Below, in pieces: positions 9,401 through 15,872 of a stretch of 64,000 bases of DNA. This DNA comes from Streptosporangium canum. GTDB taxonomy: Bacteria; Actinomycetota; Actinomycetes; Streptosporangiales; Streptosporangiaceae. Numbering within the stretch: the stretch's first letter is position 1; each line of letters begins with the position of its first letter. Both the position numbers and the translations under genes were made by a program. The notes under the pieces were generated by a model that was not told the DNA's origin, did no database searches, and saw only the letters and a program-made list of their open reading frames with translations. The stretch covers positions 384,226-448,225 of the forward strand of contig NZ_FOQY01000004.1 of assembly GCF_900113865.1 (NCBI RefSeq). Reading direction: 5' to 3'.

Positions 9401-11756
9401 CGGCGTCGACGACGACTTCTTCACGCTGGGCGGCGACTCCTTCCGGGCGGTGCGGGCGGTCCGGGAGATCGACCCGGCGCTGCGGGTGATCGACCTGTTC
9501 ACCCGGCCCACGGTCCGTGAGCTGGCCGCCCACCTCGACGGCGGCGCCGAGGCCCCGGCCGGGCTGCTGCACCGGCTGGCCGGTCCGCGCACGGCGAGCC
9601 GTACCGTCGTCTGCCTGCCCTACGGCGGCGGCTCGGCCGCCGCCTACCAGCCGCTCGCCACCGCGCTGGCCCGCACCTCCCCCACCACGGCGGTGCTCGC
9701 CGTCGAGCTGCCGGGGCACGACCCGGCGCGGCCCGACGAGGCCATGCTGCCGATGCCGGAGCTGGCCGACCGGATCGTGGCCGAGCTGGCCGGGATCTCC
9801 GGCCCGATCGTGCTGTACGGCCACTGCGTCGGCTCGGCCGCCGCGACCGAGCTGGCGCTGCGGCTGGAGGCGTCCGGGACTCCGGTCGCCGGCGTCTTCG
9901 TCGGCGGCAGTTTCCCCGACGCTCGACTGCCCGGACGGCTGTCGGCCTGGTGGAACCGGAGGTTCCCCGCCCACCGCTGGGCCTCCGACCGCACCCAGCG
10001 CGACTTCCTGCGCACGCTGGGCGCCCTGGACGAGGACTTCGGCGACACCGAGATCATGCTGCGCGGCCTGCGGCACGACGTTGAGGAGGCGCAGGTCTGG
10101 TTCAGCCGCCACCTCGACGCCCCCGCCGGCGAGGAGCGCAGGCTCAAGGCGCCGCTGCTGTGCGTGATCGGCGAGCGGGACCGCGCGACCGAGCTCTACC
10201 AGGAGCGCTACCGGGAGTGGGGGGCGTTCGCCGACCGGGTGGGGCTGGCCACGATCCCCCGGGCCGGCCACTACTTCATCAAGCACCAGGCCGAGCCCCT
10301 GGCCCGGCACATCTCCGAGCACCTGGACCGCTGGGCCGGCGGCGACCTGCCCGAGCCGGTCGGGGAGGTCGAGGTCGCGGGCCGGAGCGCCCGCCGGGAC
10401 CTGCGCCGCTTCTACACCGTCGCGGCCGGGCAGACCGTGTCGCTGCTCGGTGCCGCGCTGACCTCCTTCGCGCTGGGCGTGTGGGCCTACCAGGAGAGCG
10501 GCCGGGTGCTGGACTACGCCCTGGTCAGCATGCTCGCGCTGCTGCCGTCGCTGCTGGCGGCGCCGCTGGGCGGCGCGGTCGCCGACCGGGTGGACCGCAG
10601 GCGGGTCATGCTGGTGTGCGACGGCGTCTCAGCCGCGGCCACCGCGATCCTGGTGATCCTGCTGTGGCTGGGGCGGCTGGAGGTCTGGCAGGTCGGGATC
10701 ATCGCCGGGTTGCTGTCGCTGGTGACGGCCTTCCACCGGCCCGCCTACCTGGCGGCGGTGGCGCAGCTGGTCCCTAAGCCGTACCTCATGCAGGCCAACG
10801 CGGTGGCGAACCTCGGTACCGGTCTGGGCATGCTCATCGGCCCGCTGGGCGGCGCCGCGCTCATCGCGCTGGTCGGGCTGCACGGCGTGGTGGCCGTGAA
10901 CATCGTCACGTTCCTCGCCGGGCTCGGCACGCTGCTGCTGGTCCGCTTCCCCGACCGGCTGTTCCACCGCCTGGAGGAGTCCTTCGGGCAGGCCATCATC
11001 GGCGGCTGGCGCTTCCTCGTACGGCGCCGCCCCCTGATGATCATGATCGGGTTCTTCGTCGTGATGAACTACCTGAACATGCTCGCCCTGGCCGTGACCG
11101 TGCCCGCGGTGCTGTCGTTCGGCGACGTCGCGGGCGTGGGCGCGGTGACCGCGATGCAGGGCGTGGGCGCGGTGCTCGGCTCGCTGGTCATGGTGTTCTG
11201 GGGCGGCACCGAGCGTCGCGCGATCGGCATGGTCGGCTTCGTGATCGGTTTCGGGGCCGGGGTGCTGTTGGTCGGGCTGCGGCCCTCGCTGGCGCTGGCG
11301 GCCTTCGGCGGGCTGATGTCGTGGGTGTTCCTCACCGTGCTGAACGCGCACTGGCTGGCGCTCATCCAGCTCAAGGTCGGCCTGGAGCTGCAGGGCCGGG
11401 TGCTGGCCACCAACCAGATGCTGGCGGTGTCGATGACGCCGGTGGCGTTCCTCACCGCGCCGTCGCTGGCCGACGACGTCTTCGGCCCGCTGCTCGTCCC
11501 GGGTGGCCCTCTCGCGGACACGGTCGTCGGTGACATCGTCGGAGTGGGGCCGGGGCGCGGCGTCGGGCTGCTGCTGGTCGTCTGCGGTGCGCTGCTGATG
11601 CTCTGGGGCGCGCTGGGGCTGTGGTACCGGCCGCTGCGGCGCATGGAGGACGCGCTGCCCGACGCGGTCGCGGGCGCCGAGATCGCCGATGACCTGGACG
11701 CGGTCCAGGTCGAGGCGGACGCCGTCCTGCTGGAGGGTGCCGGCCGGAGAGGGTAA
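6423..11756 (+). CDS. NRPS C-A-T-TE fused to an MFS exporter
   Basis: ATG at 6423 has AAGGAG five bases upstream. The 1777-residue protein has a condensation domain (HHIAFDA at 161-167, the usual final Gly replaced by Ala), an adenylation domain (TSGSTGRPKG at about 620, HCGPTE), a carrier (LGGDS, Ser1006) and an alpha/beta-hydrolase thioesterase whose nucleophile elbow reads GHCVG with Cys1135, plus His1283 in AGHYF. From about residue 1325 to the end is a hydrophobic MFS transporter (about 12 helices; DRVDRRRVM is the loop 2-3 signature). Specificity positions read by eye resemble the Asp/Asn-type code (D-L-T-K...H-V), which is inference only. It should extend, release and export the peptide started by the upstream protein, at the membrane. 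NRPS/MFS fusions are known from genome annotation but I know of no characterised product for this arrangement. Confidence 0.95.
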   Translation: MTVSDERRSALAARLSTARRTAAQAAPAIPVREAAGGPAPLSPAQARLWFLAQLDDRAAYNVPAAVRLRGPLDTAALLGAVRDLADRHEVLRSLVTDEGATPVDADRVPITVEDLDDHDLLEARLQEELARPFALDSEPPARALLLRLTGADEHVLALTVHHIAFDAWSRNLALAELAALYAARLGMAEPPAPPKVQYADYAAWLAGRPEGDLAWWAGRLAGLEPVLDLPVDRARPSIADWSGAAVPVRLAPALTARIRGVAAETGCTPFMVLLAAWQELLGRISGTDDVPVGVPEAGRLHPDTAHMLGCFVNTLVLRGDRSGEPTGRELLARTNGAVLDALTHRDVPFERIVEHLHPERSLATTPIFQALLNVLDDRPRALDFPGLVVEHAPPAPRTTKYDLNLAFVNEGEEYDGELTYRTDLFDEPTVRRMAGWYLNLLEGMLADLDAPAAAVPLEPVTGPVAAGARIPMDLTRPLHAVVGDRARRTPEAIAAVDASGSLTYGEVDRLANRLARHLVAAGVGPDVPVGVLVDRHAGLVPALLGVLRAGGAYMPMEPVYPDDRLAYMVETAGARVVLADREHAGRVPGALVLPDLLAAGPDEPLEVDVTPGHLVHVIFTSGSTGRPKGAAIEHRSALHYLYGLTELVPDAYESYGLVSTIASDLVMTCLYGALIRGASVHLVDQEAATDPVAYAAYLATHPVDVIKMVPSHLELLAAHGDLARMLPRRLLILAGEATSWELAERIRVARPDLEVQIHCGPTETTVSVLGGRVPDPPSGAGSVPLGRPLPGVDCYVVDPAGRPLPAGVPGDLWVASPSLARGYLNRPDLTAERFVPDPVTGTARCYRTGDRVRLNSAGLVEFLGRVDDQVKIRGFRVELGEVKAALQEQPGVREAAVLPVGEGRSRRLAAWIAPASVDLAVIRAGLRERLPDYMVPSAIVVLDELPLTPLGKVDRARLPIPEAAPAAERVAPSTPTEVRIAAVWADVLGVADVGVDDDFFTLGGDSFRAVRAVREIDPALRVIDLFTRPTVRELAAHLDGGAEAPAGLLHRLAGPRTASRTVVCLPYGGGSAAAYQPLATALARTSPTTAVLAVELPGHDPARPDEAMLPMPELADRIVAELAGISGPIVLYGHCVGSAAATELALRLEASGTPVAGVFVGGSFPDARLPGRLSAWWNRRFPAHRWASDRTQRDFLRTLGALDEDFGDTEIMLRGLRHDVEEAQVWFSRHLDAPAGEERRLKAPLLCVIGERDRATELYQERYREWGAFADRVGLATIPRAGHYFIKHQAEPLARHISEHLDRWAGGDLPEPVGEVEVAGRSARRDLRRFYTVAAGQTVSLLGAALTSFALGVWAYQESGRVLDYALVSMLALLPSLLAAPLGGAVADRVDRRRVMLVCDGVSAAATAILVILLWLGRLEVWQVGIIAGLLSLVTAFHRPAYLAAVAQLVPKPYLMQANAVANLGTGLGMLIGPLGGAALIALVGLHGVVAVNIVTFLAGLGTLLLVRFPDRLFHRLEESFGQAIIGGWRFLVRRRPLMIMIGFFVVMNYLNMLALAVTVPAVLSFGDVAGVGAVTAMQGVGAVLGSLVMVFWGGTERRAIGMVGFVIGFGAGVLLVGLRPSLALAAFGGLMSWVFLTVLNAHWLALIQLKVGLELQGRVLATNQMLAVSMTPVAFLTAPSLADDVFGPLLVPGGPLADTVVGDIVGVGPGRGVGLLLVVCGALLMLWGALGLWYRPLRRMEDALPDAVAGAEIADDLDAVQVEADAVLLEGAGRRG

Positions 11757-11763
11757 GGGGCCG

Positions 11764-12336
11764 TCAGGGGGCGACGAGCTTCGCCAGGCCCGGGTAGTCG
11801 GTGACGATGCCGTCGGCGTCGAAGGTGAGGTCGGCGCCGAAGCCCTCGCTCTCGTAGCGCACCGCGCCGGCGCCGAGGTGGGTGTAGCGCTGGGGGTGGC
11901 GGATCACGTGCAGGTGCGGGACCTGGACCCAGGCCATGACGAAGTCCATCCGCCCCTCGCACTTGTCGAGGCCGTGACGGAGCACCGGCATGGTGTTCGT
12001 CAGCGGCGAGAGCCCGAGGTCGCAGTCGAGCGCGCCGTTCAGGACGTTCATGTCCCCGCCGGGCGGCGGCCCGCCGAGACGCCCCTCCTCCTTCGTCTCG
12101 CACGACCAGCTGCCGTGGGCGGAGCGGCGCAGGTCGAGCGCCCGGTGCCAGCCCGCGCCATGGGCCCGTACGGAGAGCAGCTCGGTCATGTATCCGGGGA
12201 GGGTCCGCAGGGTGTACTCCAGGCGGTAGGGCGCGGGGTCCGTCCCGATCGCCACGCCGACCGCCGTCAGCTCCGACGCGAGGCTCACCTCGGCGTATTC
12301 GGCGCCCCCGTCCTTCATCCACACGAGTCCGCGCAT
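11764..12336 (-). CDS. Putative glycolipid-binding family protein (DUF1089)
   Basis: Roughly 190 residues beginning MRGLVWMKDGG. It has the pattern of the putative glycolipid-binding family (formerly DUF1089, PA1994 fold): an N-terminal strand pair, YRLEYTLRT, a DLRRSAHGSW segment, CDLGLSPLTNTMPVLR, then VPHLHV and RYTHLGAGAVRYES near the end. A start 30 bases further upstream is open, but the ATG at 12336 follows a purine-rich GGGGGAGAGGG. It lies convergent to the NRPS with only seven bases between the stops, so it is not part of that operon. Physiological role in actinomycetes is unknown. Confidence 0.75.
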   Translation of the reverse strand: MRGLVWMKDGGAEYAEVSLASELTAVGVAIGTDPAPYRLEYTLRTLPGYMTELLSVRAHGAGWHRALDLRRSAHGSWSCETKEEGRLGGPPPGGDMNVLNGALDCDLGLSPLTNTMPVLRHGLDKCEGRMDFVMAWVQVPHLHVIRHPQRYTHLGAGAVRYESEGFGADLTFDADGIVTDYPGLAKLVAP

Positions 12337-12516
12337 CCCTCTCCCCCTTCGCCCGCCCCTTCCCACCCCCGTGCGAGGTGGCCGGCGGCACCGACGTACC
12401 CCGGGGAGGGGCGCGCGAACCGCCCGCGGCCCCGGAAGGGGGCCGGGGGGCGCGGCCCGTCCCCGTGCCGGTCTCCGGCGCCCCGATCCAGTTGTCCGCC
12501 GCCAGCAGCGGCGCGC

Positions 12517-13190
12517 CTACTCCAGCCGCAGCAGCGCGTTGACCGACCGCACCAGCTCGGCGGGCAGCTTGAGCGTCTCGCGGTCGTAGGTGAGCAGCCC
12601 GTTCAGCTCGTCCTCGACGTCGGAGAGCTGGGTGTAGACGGTCGCGCTCAGGCCCCGCCGGATGGCTGGGACGATCTGCTCGGCATGCAGGCGGCTGAAC
12701 GCCTCGCCGAGCTGCTCGGCCGAGCCGTACCGCCGGTAGCCGAAGTCCTTGTCGTTGAACGCGTGGCCGTCCACCCGCAGGTTGTACCCGCCGTACTCCG
12801 ACAGCACGAGGACCCGCCGGTCGCCGCGGCGCCGGCGCGGCACGCGGAAGCGGCGGAAGTAGACGTGCAGGCTCTTCAGATCGCCCCCGCCCTGGTCGTG
12901 CCAGCCGCTGGCGTGGTCGACCGTGCGGGTGGGGTCGAGTTCGGCGACCTCGGCGGCGATCCGCGCCGCGTCGAACTGCCCCCAGCCCTCGTTGAACGGC
13001 ACCCAGACGGCCAGGCTCACCACATTGCGCAGGTGCTCCACGGTGTCGCGGAGCTCGGTGCGGAAGCGGGCCCGGCCCTGGGCGTCGGCACGCCCGAACC
13101 ACCGGTGACGGCGGTCGCCGAGCCGCAGCGGGGTGAGCACGGGCGCGGTGATGGCGTACTCCCAGCGGCCGTTGAGGTTGAGATAGAACG
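12517..13190 (-). pseudogene. Internally deleted GH2 glycoside hydrolase remnant
   Basis: Reading leftwards from about 13190, the frame encodes FYLNLNGRWEYAIT, which resembles the start of the GH2 sugar-binding domain. It passes directly into APVLTPLRLGDRRHRWFG and then VWVPFNEGWGQFD, the GH2 barrel with its acid/base Glu, and ends about 140 residues later. Intact relatives are near 600 residues, so most of the sugar-binding domain, immunoglobulin-like domain and early barrel are missing by an apparently in-frame deletion. No ATG/GTG with a ribosome site is found at the front; the first in-frame GTG is at 13140. I interpret it as a decayed beta-galactosidase/glucuronidase-type gene. An expressed C-terminal fragment of about 207 residues cannot be excluded. 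Confidence 0.65.
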
Positions 13191-13509
13191 TTTTAGTATC
13201 ATCTATTTGGTCTTACCGCAGCTCTTCTCCTTCGGATTGAGTGTCCGGTCAGCGAACCTCCGGTGCCGGACATCCGGCCGGCGGACGGCCGGCCCGCCCA
13301 CGCGGCGGCGGGCGGCGGGCAGGGCGGCGCGGGATCACGCGGCCAGGTGGCGGGGCATCCCTTCCGGCGGGAAAACACCCCGGACCGCCGTCTCGCCCGC
13401 CGCAATTCGGGCATATCCGGGGGAGAGCAACGGACCACGCCGATCGGCGGCGGATCGGCCTCCCCGCCCCGGGGGCGGGGACGGGTCCCCTCATCCGAGG
13501 GAGGACACC

Positions 13510-14229
13510 ATGAACGCCGTCCGGATGAACCTTGAGCGCCTGGAGATCCCGGCCGCCGACGTCGTGCTGGAGGCCGATGTCGTGGTGCCGCGACCGGCGC
13601 ACGGAATGGTGCTGTTCGCGCACGGCAGCGGCAGCAGCCGCCACAGCCCGCGCAACCGTCACGTGGCGGGCGAGCTCCAGAGGGCCGGTCTGGCCACGGT
13701 CCTCGCCGACCTGCTCACACCGGAGGAGGAACGGGCCGACGCCCGCACGGGTGAGTTCCGCTTCGACATCGGCATGCTCGCCGTCCGGCTGGTGGCGCTG
13801 ACCGACTGGCTGGTGCGGCACCCGCCCACCGCCGGCCTCCGCACCGGGCTCTTCGGCGCCAGCACGGGCGCGGCGGCCGCGCTCGTCGCCGCCTCGGCGC
13901 GGCCCGCCCTCGTCAAGGCGGTCGTCTCCCGTGGCGGGCGGCCGGACCTCGCCGGCGAGGCGCTCCGCTCGGTCCACCAGCCCACGCTGCTGATCGTCGG
14001 CGGGCACGACCCCGTCGTCGCCGAACTCAACCGCGAGGCGGCCGCCAGGCTGGGCGGCGAGACGCGGCTGGAGACGGTTCCGGGCGCCTCACACCTCTTC
14101 GAGGAGCCCGGGACGCTGGAGCAGGTAGCCCGGCTGGCCCAGGAGTGGTTCCTGCGCCACCTGACACCGGAACCCGGTCCCGAGGGCGAGGGCGAGGGCC
14201 CGCGGGTCCCGGGGATGCGCCCGCGCTGA
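13510..14229 (+). CDS. Alpha/beta hydrolase, dienelactone-hydrolase-like
   Basis: ATG at 13510 follows GGGAGGA at good distance. The 239-residue protein has the oxyanion strand VLFAHGSGSSRHSPRN, a nucleophile elbow FGASTGAAAA (Ser), the acid in VGGHDPVV and the His in GASHLFEEPG, completing a catalytic triad. This is the family that often follows phosphoribosyltransferase domains in actinobacterial stress proteins. No signal peptide, so it is cytoplasmic. The 300 bp upstream (13203-13509) contain no gene and separate it from the GH2 remnant. Substrate unknown. Confidence 0.8.
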   Translation: MNAVRMNLERLEIPAADVVLEADVVVPRPAHGMVLFAHGSGSSRHSPRNRHVAGELQRAGLATVLADLLTPEEERADARTGEFRFDIGMLAVRLVALTDWLVRHPPTAGLRTGLFGASTGAAAALVAASARPALVKAVVSRGGRPDLAGEALRSVHQPTLLIVGGHDPVVAELNREAAARLGGETRLETVPGASHLFEEPGTLEQVARLAQEWFLRHLTPEPGPEGEGEGPRVPGMRPR

Positions 14230-14252
14230 CCCCCGGGACCGGCACGCCGACC

Positions 14253-14340
14253 CCGGGCATCCGGTCGACGGTCCGGGCATCCGGTCGACGGGTTTGCCCG
14301 GGATTCGGCCCGCACCGATCCCGGGGATCCCGTCGACGGG
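14253..14340. repeat. Short tandem repeat between two hydrolase genes
   Basis: Two perfect copies of CCGGGCATCCGGTCGACGG lie at 14253-14271 and 14273-14291, with a degenerate third copy around 14320-14339. The array fills the gap between the stop at 14229 and the GTG at 14378 and probably arose by slippage. No hairpin terminator is obvious. Confidence 0.75.
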
Positions 14341-14377
14341 CTTCACGGGGCACCGATGAAACGCCAGGATTGGGCGT

Positions 14378-15355
14378 GTGAACCGCACAGCCGTACGCCT
14401 GGGAGTGCTCCTGCTGGCCGGAGCGGCGGTGACGGCCGTGCTCGTCGCGCTGCTGACACCCTTCTCGTCCGGACCCTCCGGCGACCTGCCCGGCGGTGAC
14501 GGCCGCGGCGGATCGCCCGGCGTCGTGGTCGAACGGCTGAGCGAGCGCGACCACGTGCTCACGATCTCCTCCGCCGCGCTCGGCCGCGAGGGCATGGTCC
14601 GCGTGCTGCTGCCCGAGGGCTGGCGGCCGGGCTCGGGGCCGTGGCCGGTGCTGTACCTGCTGAACGGCTGCTGCCAGTCCGAGTATGACGCGTGGGTCAC
14701 CCGGGGGGAGGCCGCCAGGCTCACCTCGCGCTACCCGGCGGTCGTGGTCGTGCCCGAGGGCGGCGAGGTCGGTTTCTACTCCGACTGGCGCGATGGGCCC
14801 GGGTGGGAGAGCTTCCACCTGACCGAGGTCCGCCGGATCCTGGAGCGCGACTACGGCGCCGGGGACCGCCGCGCGGTGGCCGGGCTGTCCATGGGCGGGT
14901 TCGGCGCGATGTCCTACGCGGCCCGCCATCCGGGCATGTTCCAGGCCGCCGCCTCCTTCTCGGGCGTGCTGCACACCCGCGACGGCAACGGCGGCGTCGA
15001 CTGGCTGCTCGGTCGCAGCGGCGAGGACTCCGGGAAGCTCTGGGGCGATCCGGGCGATCCGGAGTGGGCCGCGCACAACCCGTCCGACCTCACCGGGAGG
15101 CTGCGCGGAGTGCGGCTCTTCGTCTCCTGCGGGGACGGCTCCCCCGGCCCGCTGGACTCCCCCGCCGCCTCCGTGGACGAGGGGGAGACCTCCCTGCTCC
15201 GCCAGGCCGTCACCTTCACCGAGCGGGCCAGGGCGGACGGCGCCGAGGTGGCGGTCGACTTCTACGGCCCCGGCACGCACAGCTGGCCGTACTGGCAGCG
15301 CGGCCTGGAACGCGCGCTCCCGATGCTCATGGGCTCCATCGGCGTGACAGCCTGA
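14378..15355 (+). CDS. Membrane-anchored or secreted esterase (esterase D / antigen 85-like fold)
   Basis: GTG start at 14378, 325 residues. One N-terminal hydrophobic segment (LGVLLLAGAAVTAVLVALL) acts as signal peptide or anchor, followed by a Gly/Pro-rich linker and an esterase domain: PVLYLLNGCCQSEYDAW, VVVPEGG, nucleophile elbow GLSMGGFGAM and a C-terminal His in GTHSWPYWQRGL. This is the architecture of the secreted esterase family that includes mycolyltransferase-like proteins. It is probably an extracytoplasmic serine esterase acting on an acyl ester. The ribosome site is weak (CCAGGA), so a start slightly downstream is possible. Confidence 0.8.
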   Translation: MNRTAVRLGVLLLAGAAVTAVLVALLTPFSSGPSGDLPGGDGRGGSPGVVVERLSERDHVLTISSAALGREGMVRVLLPEGWRPGSGPWPVLYLLNGCCQSEYDAWVTRGEAARLTSRYPAVVVVPEGGEVGFYSDWRDGPGWESFHLTEVRRILERDYGAGDRRAVAGLSMGGFGAMSYAARHPGMFQAAASFSGVLHTRDGNGGVDWLLGRSGEDSGKLWGDPGDPEWAAHNPSDLTGRLRGVRLFVSCGDGSPGPLDSPAASVDEGETSLLRQAVTFTERARADGAEVAVDFYGPGTHSWPYWQRGLERALPMLMGSIGVTA

Positions 15356-15390
15356 CCCCCATCGCATTCCGTCACCATGAGTAGGCATTT

Positions 15391-15416
15391 CGTCACTTAA
15401 AGTTAGTTAAGTGACG
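15391..15416. promoter_or_regulatory. 10-bp inverted repeat upstream of the csbD-like gene
   Basis: The arms CGTCACTTAA (15391-15400) and TTAAGTGACG (15407-15416) are perfect and separated by six bases. The site is 67 bases before the csbD-like ATG in an AT-rich stretch, with extra GTGAC half-sites nearby. It looks like an operator rather than a terminator because no T run follows. Confidence 0.5.
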
Positions 15417-15482
15417 GTTAGTGACCTCATATCTGGCTATGAGAGGAAATAACCAATCGGTCCTGAACTACGGGGGAGCAAG

Positions 15483-15668
15483 ATGACGAACTTCGACCAG
15501 ATCAAGGGCAAGGTCAAGGAGACCGCGGGGGAGGCGGTCGACAACGAAAGGCTGGCCGACAAGGGCCGGGCCGACCGTGCCAAGGGTAAGGCGAAGGAGG
15601 CGGCGGACAAGGCCAAGGACAGGGCCAAGAAGGCCTCCGACGACGCGCGGAGCCGCTTCGCCGAGTAG
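15483..15668 (+). CDS. CsbD-family stress protein
   Basis: The 61-residue protein is lysine/alanine/aspartate rich and begins MTNFDQIKGKVKETAGEAV, the diagnostic CsbD signature, followed by repeated KAKEAADKAKDRAKKA helices. GGGGGAGCAAG precedes the ATG. CsbD proteins are small, highly charged, predicted helical proteins induced by general stress in many bacteria; biochemical activity is unknown. The inverted repeat at 15391-15416 may regulate it, and the hairpin at 15687-15722 ends the transcript. Confidence 0.9.
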   Translation: MTNFDQIKGKVKETAGEAVDNERLADKGRADRAKGKAKEAADKAKDRAKKASDDARSRFAE

Positions 15669-15686
15669 GGACCGCCCCGGATGACG

Positions 15687-15722
15687 GGCGCCGCGGACAG
15701 CACTCACGCCGTCCGCGGCGCC
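15687..15722 (+). terminator. Hairpin terminator after csbD-like gene
   Basis: Perfect 12-bp stem GGCGCCGCGGAC (15687-15698) with GTCCGCGGCGCC (15711-15722), 12-base loop, just past the CsbD stop. Confidence 0.75.
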
Positions 15723-15872
15723 TTCCGTGTCGGAGCTCCCACCTCGCCCGGAAAGTTCAGGCGGGCGACTCTGGACGTTCAGCTCAGGCACCCCTGTCCG
15801 GCCACCCCCGTGACTAGCGTTCCTCAAACACCCCAGTTCAGGGGCGTTCGCCGTATGTCATGAGGAGCCACC

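Noticed and set aside
6546..10322. 1258-codon minus-strand frame opposite the second NRPS gene
   Set aside because: Same compositional artefact; the plus strand has all expected NRPS motifs.
11689..14229. Very long plus-strand frame running through 11689-14229
   Set aside because: Only its last part (from 13510) is a gene with a ribosome site and hydrolase motifs; the rest is antisense to the DUF1089 and GH2 sequences.
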